10,061 nt of DNA from JBGTKH01 sp041744735 (lineage in GTDB: Bacteria; Planctomycetota; Planctomycetia; Pirellulales; Pirellulaceae). Both the position numbers and the translations under genes were made by a program. Below are positions 1-6,520 of this stretch, one piece after another. Where the stretch lies: the NCBI GenBank assembly GCA_041744735.1, contig JBGTKH010000174.1:1-10061 (forward strand), written 5' to 3'. Under the pieces are notes generated by a model that saw only the letters and a list, made by a program, of their open reading frames with translations, did not search any database and was not told the DNA's origin. Within the stretch, counting starts at the first letter, position 1; every line of letters begins with the position of its first letter.

Positions 1-40
1 CGGCGCTTGCCGTGGGATGTCCGAAAGGGAGGACTTCATC

Positions 41-247
41 ATGTCGCAGGAAGTAGCATCGGCGCCGGGAAGCGAGGGTAAGCCAAAGTTGCTCGATCAG
101 GTTCGTCACCAGTGCCGCGTGCGGCATCTGGCGCTGAGTACGGAGCATCAGTACGAGCCCGGCGGACAAACTCTGGGCCAGCGCACTACAACGTCGTCTT
201 GGCAACGGAGAAAAACGTCCGCGCGAGGCAGATCGTTGAAAGACTGA
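41..247 (+). pseudogene. Truncated N-terminus of a tyrosine (integron-type) integrase
   Basis: Seen: a strong ribosome binding site (AAAGGGAGG, 24-32) lies 8 bases before an ATG at 41. The first ~38 codons read like the start of an integron-type integrase, with KPKLLDQVRHQCRVRHL followed by STEHQY, the first helices of the N-terminal SAM-like DNA-binding domain. After residue 38 (base 154) the expected Trp-containing continuation is missing. The frame runs on as unrelated sequence rich in Gly, Arg and Thr to a stop at 245-247. No catalytic Arg, His or Tyr of the recombinase domain is present. Known: such integrases are about 300-400 residues. Inferred: a deletion or rearrangement removed almost the whole gene, leaving its translation start. 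The ATG at 17 in the same frame is less likely because it lies upstream of the ribosome binding site. The gene converges on the nif3-like gene. Confidence 0.6.
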
Positions 248-256
248 TGATGGGGA

Positions 257-1048
257 CTAGGTCCAGCGCAGCGGGTCGGCTTCGTGGCGGCTGGACCAGA
301 TGGTGAGGGCGGGGAATTGTTGGGACAAGACTTCCGCGAGGCATTCCACGGCGAAGCGTTCGCTGGGGTAGTGGCCGGGCAGCAGCAGGGCGATGCCGGT
401 GGCTTCGGCTTCCAGGCAGGTGTGAAAGTTGGTCTCGCCAGTCACTAGCAGATCGCAGCCGGCGTGGCGCGCGGGTTCGAGGAATTGGCCGGCGCTGCCG
501 CAGGCGACGGCGACGCGCTCGATCGTTCGTTGAGCGGAACCGACGGCGTGCAGGCCGTCGAGCGAGAGAAACTGTTTTAGCTGCTGCGCGATCTCCGCCA
601 ACGATGTGGCTTGCGGCAAACGGCCGCAGCGACCGGAACCGAGTCCTTGGGGATCGTCTTCAGCGGGTACCAGCGGGCGGATGTCGATCAGGCCCAGCCC
701 TTCGGCCAGCCGCTGGTTGATGCCGGTCGCCGCCGAGTCGAACGCGGTGTGCGGGCTGTGGACGGCGACCCCAGCGCGGATCAACTCGAGCAGCAATCGG
801 CCGGGCACGGTGTCGGTGGTCAGCCGCTTTAGCGGGCGAAAGGGGAGCGGATGATGCGTCACCACCATCTCGGCCCGCTCGCGCACCGCTTCGCCGGCGC
901 TGGACGGTGTGATGGTCAAGCAGGTCATCAGCCGCTCGACTGTCTGCGCCGGATCGCCCACCAACAGCCCCACGTTATCCCACTCTTCCGCCAGTCGCGG
1001 CGGCGCAAAGTCGTCGAGAAAACGGCAGACGTCCTGCACGGTGGGCAT
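257..1048 (-). CDS. Nif3/YbgI-family dinuclear metal centre protein
   Basis: A 263-residue protein of the Nif3-like family (COG0327), close to the usual bacterial length of 250-280 without the inserted PII-like domain. The family motifs are all visible: EEWDNVGLLVGD (21-32), THHP (64-67), HTAFD (100-104), GETNFH (204-209) and GHYPSE (225-230). By analogy with E. coli YbgI, His65, His66, Asp104, His226 and Glu230 would bind the two metal ions. Family members form a hexameric ring with the metal sites facing the inside. Their reaction is not settled; GTP cyclohydrolase-like or hydrolase roles have been proposed, so I give no substrate. There is no signal peptide, so it should be cytoplasmic. 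The ATG at 1046-1048 is preceded on the minus strand by AGGA at a normal distance. A repeat element begins about 15 bases upstream of the start. It is transcribed alone or from the phoD-like side. Confidence 0.92.
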   Translation of the reverse strand: MPTVQDVCRFLDDFAPPRLAEEWDNVGLLVGDPAQTVERLMTCLTITPSSAGEAVRERAEMVVTHHPLPFRPLKRLTTDTVPGRLLLELIRAGVAVHSPHTAFDSAATGINQRLAEGLGLIDIRPLVPAEDDPQGLGSGRCGRLPQATSLAEIAQQLKQFLSLDGLHAVGSAQRTIERVAVACGSAGQFLEPARHAGCDLLVTGETNFHTCLEAEATGIALLLPGHYPSERFAVECLAEVLSQQFPALTIWSSRHEADPLRWT

Positions 1049-1063
1049 GAGCGAATCCTGACT

Positions 1064-1095
1064 TGTGCTTTGTCAAAGCTTAATATTGGGGTGAG
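1064..1095. repeat. Solo end of the 131-bp inverted-end repeat
   Basis: The run beginning TGTGCTTTGTCAAAGCTT and ending TTGGGGTGAG closely resembles the left end of the 131-bp element at 3688-3818, which begins AGTGCTTTGTTAAAGTTA and reaches GTGGGGTAAA. Only this end is present here; the middle and opposite end are not. Both copies lie directly upstream of a minus-strand start codon (nif3-like here, phoD-like there). It may be a decayed copy or a fusion of two repeat families. Confidence 0.5.
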
Positions 1096-1099
1096 CCGA

Positions 1100-1302
1100 A
1101 CGCCCTCGCTTACGCTTCGGGTTACTAAATCAACACGGCGCTAGCGCCGGGCTTTTCGCGAAATGCCGCGGCTAGGGGCTTGTTTATTTAGTCGGCGTCG
1201 AACCAACGTATGGCGTAAATCATAACCCGAAGCGTAAGCGAGGGAGGAAAGGACGCCCTCGCTTACGCTTCGGGTTACTAAATCAACACGGCGCTAGCGC
1301 CG
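1100..1302. repeat. REPIN-like cluster: 50-bp direct repeat pair with an inverted copy
   Basis: A 50-bp sequence occurs twice without a mismatch at 1100-1149 and 1253-1302. Each copy starts ACGCCCTCGCTTACGCTTCG and ends in the perfect 14-bp palindrome CGGCGCTAGCGCCG. Between them is an inverted copy of the first half: 1223-1244 is the exact reverse complement of 1256-1277 (22 bp, 11-base loop). A degenerate inverted version of the second half lies at about 1170-1197. The cluster fills the gap between the phoD-like stop and the nif3-like start, both on the minus strand. RNA read through it would form strong hairpins, so it may end the phoD-like transcript, though no T-run follows the stem. Confidence 0.8.
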
Positions 1303-1335
1303 TCGGCTCACTTTCATCGCCGGTGCCGGACGAAT

Positions 1336-3678
1336 TTAGCCGATGTGGTTTTCGCCGCGGTTCTCCGCCTGCTGGATCGTCACGGGCCAGCCGGGGAATT
1401 GATTCGACGCTTTGCCGTCGGTGGGATCGATGAGGAAGCGGAACGACTCGATGAAATAAGTCTTCTTCTCGGTGTCGAAGGTTACGAACCCGAAGCCGCT
1501 TCCCTTTTCATGCGCCCTGTCGTAACGGTTCGGCGCCTTGCCGACCAGCGGATTGCCCACGGCGTAGACGTAGACCTTGTTGCCAAAACCGTCCAGAAAT
1601 TCGCCGGTGTTGGCCAAGGCGTGCTGCGGGCGATTCTCGTGCGGCATGCCCAGATCATCCGGTCGCCACCAGCGCGGATAGCCGGCGGCGATGGCGGGTG
1701 TGCAGAAGGACCAATTGCTGTCGCGCTGTTTCGCCGCGCCGTACTGGCAAAGTGTGGTCAGGTGCTGATCGCCGTTGATGTGCAGGGCCATCGACGGGCG
1801 CAGGATTTCGACCGCGCGATTGCGCGGCGTTTGCGGCCAGGAGCCGGAGTCGAGGTCGGCTTTCAGATAGCCGTCGTAGGAGCCGTGATGCGTGGCGACA
1901 CCGGCGAACACGGTTTGGCTCAGCACGACTTTGAGCGTGTGCCCGCGCCAGTCCTGCGCCCACTGTTTCAAGAATGCCTCCTGCCGTTCGCCGAGCAGCA
2001 CGAGCCCCGGCTTGTCGAGTGCGCGACAGTCGAAGTCACGATCCATGACATGATCGGCGCGGCCGCTGCCGGTTTCGACGCGATCCGGTCCGCTCTTCCA
2101 CTGGCGGTCGGCAATGATCGCGAAGCTGACTCCGCCATACACCATGTCGCCGTAATACACGCTGATGTCCTGCAGGCAGGGCGCAGGGTCAAACGGATCG
2201 GGATGATGGCCGACGTTGGTGCGATGGACCACGTTGACCATCTTCGCCGGTTCGATGTATCCGCCCTTGGACGATGCCCCGCTGTCGCCACTGGCCATCT
2301 TCGCGCCACCCTCACCCCAAATGTTGCCCTGGAAGACGTCGTGATCGTCCGGCAGGCACAGCGTCGGCTGGTCGCGCATTACTTCGCGGAACGACCAGCC
2401 GAACTGGTAAAACTTCCGCAGGTAATTCAGGATCGCCGGCTCGGCCGGTTCGCGGATGATGCCGAAGCCGCCGTGGTTTTCGTAAAGCTGATCGCCGGAG
2501 AAGTACACCAGGTCGGGATTCATCTTGGCGACGTTGCGGGCCACCGGCTCATACGGAAACGCGTAGTCGTTCTGACAGGTCAGCGCCGCCATGCGCAGAG
2601 GGCGGCCCACGGGGTTCGCCCGGATTGTGCCCGTCCACTCGTCCGGCGTAACGGTGCCGTCGGTGTGCTGCTGGCGATACACCAGCTTGTACGGCGTGGC
2701 CGTCTTCTCGTCCCAATTCGGAATGCGGAAGGTGGCGACCCAGGCATCGGGATCGAGCCGCGCCTCACCCAGCGATTGCCACCGGCCGCCGCGCTGCACG
2801 AGCAGTTCCACTGTTTGGCTGTCACTGGCGCCCAGCGGTCCAGTTAGAGCGCTGATCTTCATCACGAAGCCATCGTCCGTGCGTGAATCGCTCAGCGAAT
2901 ACATCGACCAGAGGAGCGGACCAAATCGCTGTTCGGGGCTGACCGTGAAGGCGTCCCCGTGCATCGTCCAGTTGCTGAAGCGATACCGCGACCTGGCTGC
3001 GGCTGATTTCTTGCCGGCGCCCGTCCTGCCTTCGGCGGACAAGTTGTTGACCAGCGCCACGTTGCCGAGTATCGAATCGGTGGGCGCGGTGTGGGTGAGC
3101 ATGCCTAAGCTCATTCCGGTCTTCGGCGACCGCGCCTCGAGCGTGAGCGCCATTTTTCCGCCGTCCGCGGTTCCCGACAGATGCAGTTCGACGTCCTTCA
3201 CGTCCGCATCAGCCTCCAACGGTGCCGTCTTCGGCCCAAGCATCAACTGACCGTCCACGACTCCGGCGTTCATGCCGTTTCCGGCAAAACAGTTGCTGCG
3301 GTGCTCGTTGATTTCGCTGCGGATGCCGACGCGGAATCCCGCGCCGCCATCTTGACCCTGCATCGCGACCCGGCCCAGTTGCACGGACATCGCAAAGCGT
3401 CCGGTGGGGTTGGTGATCTGGTGCGTCAGTGAGTGGATGTTGCGGTTGCCACTCATGCTCTGGCATACCGCGGCGCCATGGACGATCCGCCAGTCCTCCA
3501 TCGGATTCGCCCAATACTCGCCGCCCAGCCAGACGCGGTCATGAGTCCGGCTCCAGACATCGCCTGCCTTCACGTCTGCAGCAGCCGCAGCGCCGTTATC
3601 GATGCGGGCTCCAACGCCCACAACCGTCCCCGCAGCGGCCAATTTCAGCACGGTACGTCGGGTAATTTTTTTCTTCAT
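1336..3678 (-). CDS. PhoD-like alkaline phosphatase/phosphodiesterase, Tat-exported
   Basis: A 780-residue secreted metallophosphatase of the PhoD family. The start MKKKITRRTVLKLAAAGTVV carries a twin-arginine signal (RRTVLK, 7-12) and a hydrophobic run ending near Ala-rich residues 29-34, so it should fold in the cytoplasm and act outside the inner membrane. Residues ~40-245 form an extra N-terminal region with beta-rich, LamG/concanavalin-like character; ~250-355 look like the usual PhoD N-terminal Ig-like part. The catalytic part follows: SGDQLYE (394-400), LPDDHDVFQGN (442-452), ADRQWKSG (523-530) and INGDQHL (634-640), which supply the Asp, Asn and His metal ligands. Family members hydrolyse phosphomonoesters or diesters using Fe/Ca, commonly during phosphate starvation. 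I see no Pho box. The gene is far longer than B. subtilis PhoD (~580 residues) because of the N-terminal region. No clear Shine-Dalgarno precedes the ATG; a repeat element begins 10 bases upstream. Confidence 0.88.
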   Translation of the reverse strand: MKKKITRRTVLKLAAAGTVVGVGARIDNGAAAAADVKAGDVWSRTHDRVWLGGEYWANPMEDWRIVHGAAVCQSMSGNRNIHSLTHQITNPTGRFAMSVQLGRVAMQGQDGGAGFRVGIRSEINEHRSNCFAGNGMNAGVVDGQLMLGPKTAPLEADADVKDVELHLSGTADGGKMALTLEARSPKTGMSLGMLTHTAPTDSILGNVALVNNLSAEGRTGAGKKSAAARSRYRFSNWTMHGDAFTVSPEQRFGPLLWSMYSLSDSRTDDGFVMKISALTGPLGASDSQTVELLVQRGGRWQSLGEARLDPDAWVATFRIPNWDEKTATPYKLVYRQQHTDGTVTPDEWTGTIRANPVGRPLRMAALTCQNDYAFPYEPVARNVAKMNPDLVYFSGDQLYENHGGFGIIREPAEPAILNYLRKFYQFGWSFREVMRDQPTLCLPDDHDVFQGNIWGEGGAKMASGDSGASSKGGYIEPAKMVNVVHRTNVGHHPDPFDPAPCLQDISVYYGDMVYGGVSFAIIADRQWKSGPDRVETGSGRADHVMDRDFDCRALDKPGLVLLGERQEAFLKQWAQDWRGHTLKVVLSQTVFAGVATHHGSYDGYLKADLDSGSWPQTPRNRAVEILRPSMALHINGDQHLTTLCQYGAAKQRDSNWSFCTPAIAAGYPRWWRPDDLGMPHENRPQHALANTGEFLDGFGNKVYVYAVGNPLVGKAPNRYDRAHEKGSGFGFVTFDTEKKTYFIESFRFLIDPTDGKASNQFPGWPVTIQQAENRGENHIG

Positions 3679-3687
3679 GTTAGCAGC

Positions 3688-3818
3688 CTAGTGCTTTGTT
3701 AAAGTTAAAAAGTGGGGTAAACATCTTGCTTGCCGACGACTTCACCTCGTCGGTCGCAAGCTGGAAGCTTACGCCACGAAACACCGCATCCTTATTCCTA
3801 GCTGTGACAAAACACTAG
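3688..3818. mobile_element. 131-bp MITE/REPIN-like element with inverted ends
   Basis: The element runs from CTAG (3688-3691) to CTAG (3815-3818). Its ends are imperfect inverted repeats: TAGTGCTTTGTTAAAGT on the left and, read from the other strand, TAGTGTTTTGTCACAGC on the right (13 of 17 match). The middle contains two small inverted repeats, GACGA...TCGTC and AAGCT..AGCTT. It encodes nothing. It occupies most of the gap between the DinB-like and phoD-like genes and ends 10 bases before the phoD-like start codon. A related end occurs at 1064-1095, so it belongs to a dispersed family. No transposase is visible, so any mobility would depend on a protein encoded elsewhere. Confidence 0.55.
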
Positions 3819-3848
3819 CCCTTGTCAAAACGCGGACTTCGTCGGGAA

Positions 3849-4340
3849 CTAGAACATCACCGGCTTGCCCAAGTGCCGCCGCAGGGATGTCAGTTGGCCG
3901 ACGTGCCACATTTGATGCATGGCTTGTAGGGCGAAGAGTTGGCCGACGTTGGGACAAATCTGGCGGATGAACTCGGGAGCTTCTTTGTCCAGGTCTGCTT
4001 CCGGCACTTTGTCCAGTGCGGCTATCGTCGCCGCGCGCTGCTTTTGATACAGGTCCAGGTAGTGCTGCTTCGTCAAGTAGCCCGCATCGTCGTCGCTCTT
4101 CGCCTTGTCGGACGAGTGCTGTTCGGCGAACCCATCGGGCAGCGCGGGGCAGGTGCCGTGGCAAGTGGCGTCGATCATGCGCCGCTCGGACGAGATCAAA
4201 TGTCCAAGCTGCCACGCCATGTTGTTGGCTCCCGGCGACGTCCGCACCAGCAGATCGGCGTCGGACAAATCGCCCAGCAACCCGGTGAAGACCATGTTCG
4301 ACATGCCCATGTTGTTCTTCAGTACATCTTTCGCGTTCAT
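3849..4340 (-). CDS. DinB-superfamily (DfsB/YfiT-like) putative metal-dependent protein
   Basis: A 163-residue protein with the layout of the DinB four-helix-bundle superfamily, which is usually 150-180 residues. Three His residues in the expected places can form the metal site: His47 in AWQLGHLISSE (42-52), and His142 and His146 in AMHQMWHVGQL (140-150). Members include thiol transferases using mycothiol or bacillithiol, but most are uncharacterised, and nothing here fixes a substrate. There is no signal peptide, so it is likely cytoplasmic. The start is well supported: AGGAG lies 9 bases before the ATG. This site is present twice because of a 21-bp tandem duplication. The gene is divergent from the lysR-type gene, the classic arrangement for a LysR regulator and its target, so control by that regulator is plausible. 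The phoD-like gene follows 170 bases downstream on the same strand, separated by a repeat element. Confidence 0.85.
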   Translation of the reverse strand: MNAKDVLKNNMGMSNMVFTGLLGDLSDADLLVRTSPGANNMAWQLGHLISSERRMIDATCHGTCPALPDGFAEQHSSDKAKSDDDAGYLTKQHYLDLYQKQRAATIAALDKVPEADLDKEAPEFIRQICPNVGQLFALQAMHQMWHVGQLTSLRRHLGKPVMF

Positions 4341-4349
4341 CTTGACTAT

Positions 4350-4391
4350 CTCCTATGGTTGTGAAGGAACCTCCTATGGTTGTGAAGGAAC
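4350..4391 (-). repeat. 21-bp tandem duplication carrying the DinB-gene ribosome binding site
   Basis: CTCCTATGGTTGTGAAGGAA plus C occurs twice head to tail at 4350-4370 and 4371-4391 without mismatch. On the minus strand each unit ends in AGGAG. The proximal AGGAG (4350-4354) sits 9 bases from the ATG and decides the start; the distal copy is 21 bases further out and too far to serve that ATG. Confidence 0.9.
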
Positions 4392-4431
4392 GTGCAGATA
4401 AGAATAACGTATCGGTTGGAATTTTGCCGGC

Positions 4432-4437
4432 TATAAT
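4432..4437 (+). promoter_or_regulatory. Possible -10 element (TATAAT) for the lysR-type gene
   Basis: A perfect TATAAT occurs in the divergent DinB/LysR gap, 168 bases before the lysR-type start. There is no good -35 box at 16-18 bases; TTGGAA lies only about 10 bases upstream. The match may be chance in an AT-richer gap. Confidence 0.25.
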
Positions 4438-4488
4438 CGTGGACACCGATCCAAAATCTCAATGCGATGGAGCGGCCGAGAAAACCAC

Positions 4489-4577
4489 GTAGCCGAAGTT
4501 GTGAAACTTCGGGGTTCTCATGAAACCTCGGAATTCTCACAAATTCCGCTACAATGACACGAATTCCGCTACAATGA
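4489..4577. repeat. Palindromic element with internal tandem repeats
   Basis: The outer ends GTAGCCGAAGTTGTGA (4489-4504) and TCACAAATTCCGCTAC (4537-4552) are inverted repeats matching at 14 of 16. Within it, CCGAAGTT-GTGA-AACTTCGG (4493-4512) is a perfect 8-bp hairpin. A 19-base unit starting TGAAAC repeats at 4502 and 4521 (16 of 19 match). The right end is repeated: AATTCCGCTACAATGA at 4542-4557 and 4562-4577, with a period of 20. The cluster lies just upstream of the lysR-type gene. It is either a REP-type repeat or, less likely, part of the regulator's operator. Confidence 0.65.
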
Positions 4578-4605
4578 ATCGATCGCGGGAAGCAGGTAAT
4601 CTTTC

Positions 4606-5517
4606 ATGAGTCGCATGGATCTACGCCATCTGGAAACTTTCGCCGCCGCAGCGGAGCACGGCAGCTTCACGCGCGCGGCTCAGTCGCTATCGATTACGCA
4701 GGCGGCGGTCAGTAAACACGTGGCGGCGCTGGAAGAGCAATTGCAGGTGACATTGTTCGAACGCTCCGGGCGGTCGATGGCGCTGACCGAAGCAGGACAG
4801 CGGTTGTACGATCACGCGCGACGCATCTTCGACCTCATGGACGAAGCGGCCCTTGACCTCGGACAAGCCGCGGCCAGCGTTCACGGCACGTTGCGGATCG
4901 CGGCCAGCAGCGTACCGGCGCAGAGTCTGGTGCCGAAGCTGCTGGCCGAATTTCACGAACTGTATCCCGACGTGCATGAATCGGTTGTTGTTTCGGACAG
5001 TGCCGAGGCGACGGCGGCGGTCGAAAACGCTGCGGCGGAAGTGGGCATCGTGGGTGAAATGCCCAACTCGCCGCGCATTCGCGCCCGACCGATTGCCGAC
5101 GATGAACTGGTGCTGGTCGTCTCGCCGCATCATCCGCTGGCCGTCCGCAGAAAAGTTACCTTGGCCGAGCTGCGTCAAGCGCCGCTGATCGTGCGTGAAG
5201 CGGGATCGGGCAGTCAGCACTGTGTTGAACGGGCACTCGACGCCGCGGGTTTGGCGCCGGGGCAATTGCAAGTGGCGATGCAGATGAACTCGATCGACGC
5301 GATTCGCGCCGCGGTTGCCAGCGGCGCGGGAGCGGCATTCCTGTCACGCGACACCGTACAGCGCGACGTGGACGACGGGCGGTTGGTGCCCGTGCCGGTT
5401 CAAGGCGTGCGAGCCCGCCGGCAGCTTTATCTCATCACCAATATTAAACGCATTCCCACCCCCGCCGGCCGGGCGTTCGCGACATTTGTCGAGCAGCGTC
5501 TGGCCGCGAAAGTTTGA
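4606..5517 (+). CDS. LysR-family transcriptional regulator
   Basis: At 303 residues this is the standard length for a LysR-type regulator. The N-terminal winged helix-turn-helix spans about residues 5-63: LRHLETFAAAAEHGSFTRAA, then TQAAVSKHVAALEEQL and LFERSGRSMALTEAG. A linker helix follows, then a periplasmic-binding-like effector domain (about 93-298) with GTLRIAASSVPAQSLVP at its start and REAGSGS in the middle. The effector-domain wording (SEATAAVENAAAEVGIVG, GSGSQHCVE) recalls the CysB/CysL branch that responds to sulfur compounds, but the ligand cannot be read from sequence. It likely acts as a tetramer on DNA in the divergent gap before the DinB-like gene. An alternative ATG three codons downstream is possible; a weak AGGT precedes the first ATG. 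No gene follows closely. Confidence 0.93.
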   Translation: MSRMDLRHLETFAAAAEHGSFTRAAQSLSITQAAVSKHVAALEEQLQVTLFERSGRSMALTEAGQRLYDHARRIFDLMDEAALDLGQAAASVHGTLRIAASSVPAQSLVPKLLAEFHELYPDVHESVVVSDSAEATAAVENAAAEVGIVGEMPNSPRIRARPIADDELVLVVSPHHPLAVRRKVTLAELRQAPLIVREAGSGSQHCVERALDAAGLAPGQLQVAMQMNSIDAIRAAVASGAGAAFLSRDTVQRDVDDGRLVPVPVQGVRARRQLYLITNIKRIPTPAGRAFATFVEQRLAAKV

Positions 5518-5632
5518 CGGCTGTGCGGCGGTTGCTAAGATAACAGGGTGTTATAGGTTGTGCGGCAGCCCATAACTCAACAAGATTTTCTGCGGACAAC
5601 GGACGATTCTATTTTCACAGACGCGGCTCCCC

Positions 5633-5640
5633 AAAGGAGA
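5633..5640 (+). promoter_or_regulatory. Ribosome binding site of the DUF547 gene
   Basis: AAAGGAGA lies 7 bases before the ATG at 5648 and fixes that start. Confidence 0.8.
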
Positions 5641-5647
5641 AACTGCC

Positions 5648-6439
5648 ATGACTGTTCCCCAACTGCGTTCGGCTTTGGTGTGTTTGGTTGCGATTGTAAC
5701 GATTGGCGGATTCGCTTCGCACGGCCTCCCGGCGGACACGAACAAAGCGGGCGGTCCGGCGGATTACGACGCCATTTTGAAGAAGTACGTAAAGGGAGAT
5801 TATTTCGATTACAAGGGCCTGAAGAACAACCCGCAGGACATGGCTCGTTTCGATGCGTTCCTGAACTGGCAAGCCAAGGCCGACGTGTCGCAGATGCCGC
5901 GCGAAGAACAGATCGCGTTCTACATCAACGCGTACAACTCGTGCTGCATCAAGGCCATCTTGGATAACTACCCGGTGCACACGCCGAAGGATGTGGATGG
6001 TTTCTTCGACAAACTGAAGTTCGAGGTGGCGGGAGAAAAACTGACCGTCAGCGAAATCGAATACGACCGGCTGATCGCCAACTACAAAGACATGCGAGCA
6101 CACTTTGCCGTGGTCTGTGCCGACCGCGGTTGTTTGCCGTTGAAGGCGGGTGCGTACAGCGGCAAATCGTTGGACGACGATTTGGATTCCGCGGCGAAGA
6201 AATTCGTGAGCGACGCGCGGCACTTTAGCGTGGACAGCGACAAAGGCGAAGTGCAGATCTCGAAGATCTTCGAATGGTACGGACCAAAGTTTTTGAACGA
6301 CCCTGAGCGGCCGGTGAAAGCTGATCGGCCGGAGGTGTACTTGGCCCCGTGGCTCGATCAGGAAACTCGCAAGCTGCTCGAATCGGGCGCGTACAAGTTG
6401 AAGATTATCGAATGGGATTGGACCCTTAACGAAAAATAG
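5648..6439 (+). CDS. DUF547-family exported protein
   Basis: A 263-residue protein with an N-terminal hydrophobic signal (about residues 8-26, ALVCLVAIVTIGGFA), so it is exported, probably to the periplasm. The rest is a full DUF547 domain: FYINAYN (91-97), NYPVHTPKDVDGFFD (107-121), AGEKLTVSEIEYDRL (128-142), MRAHFAVVCADRGCLPL (149-165) and a C-terminal IIEWDWTLNEK. The conserved His152 and Cys157/Cys162 are present, although the usual SCPPL is GCLPL here. DUF547 is found across bacteria and plants and has no assigned reaction; a relation to cysteine-peptidase-like folds has been suggested. It is separated from the lysR-type gene by 130 bases and from the downstream outer-membrane gene by a strong terminator, so it is probably transcribed alone. 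Confidence 0.9.
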   Translation: MTVPQLRSALVCLVAIVTIGGFASHGLPADTNKAGGPADYDAILKKYVKGDYFDYKGLKNNPQDMARFDAFLNWQAKADVSQMPREEQIAFYINAYNSCCIKAILDNYPVHTPKDVDGFFDKLKFEVAGEKLTVSEIEYDRLIANYKDMRAHFAVVCADRGCLPLKAGAYSGKSLDDDLDSAAKKFVSDARHFSVDSDKGEVQISKIFEWYGPKFLNDPERPVKADRPEVYLAPWLDQETRKLLESGAYKLKIIEWDWTLNEK

Positions 6440-6464
6440 TCTGGTGAGGCAGTGGACGCCGGCA

Positions 6465-6502
6465 AACCGGCGGCCGGTACATCCGGCCGCCGGTTCTTTC
6501 TA
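6465..6502 (+). terminator. Rho-independent terminator after the DUF547 gene
   Basis: A perfect 13-bp GC-rich stem, AACCGGCGGCCGG (6465-6477) with CCGGCCGCCGGTT (6483-6495), has the 5-base loop TACAT and is followed by CTTTCTA. The T-run is short and interrupted, but the stem is very stable. It lies 26 bases after the DUF547 stop and before the ribosome binding site of the next gene. Confidence 0.75.
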
Positions 6503-6520
6503 AGTTTAACGGAGTAAACG

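Noticed and set aside
1100..1302. CRISPR array
   Set aside because: Only two direct copies of 50 bp with an inverted copy between them; no regular spacers and no cas genes.
1345..2847. 500-codon open frame on the plus strand
   Set aside because: It lies fully antisense to the phoD-like gene, whose motifs and Tat signal are clear. Its protein has no recognisable domain and the openness follows from codon bias.
3769..4446. 225-codon minus-strand frame overlapping the DinB-like gene
   Set aside because: It covers the DinB-like gene in another frame, includes repeat sequence at both ends and translates to low-complexity Arg/Ser-rich sequence.
4687..5271. 194-codon frame antisense to the lysR-type gene
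   Set aside because: Shadow of a clear LysR-family gene; no start signal or domain.
5540..5554. Small hairpin ATAACA-GGG-TGTTAT after the lysR-type gene as a terminator
   Set aside because: Only 6 AT-rich pairs and no T-run follows.
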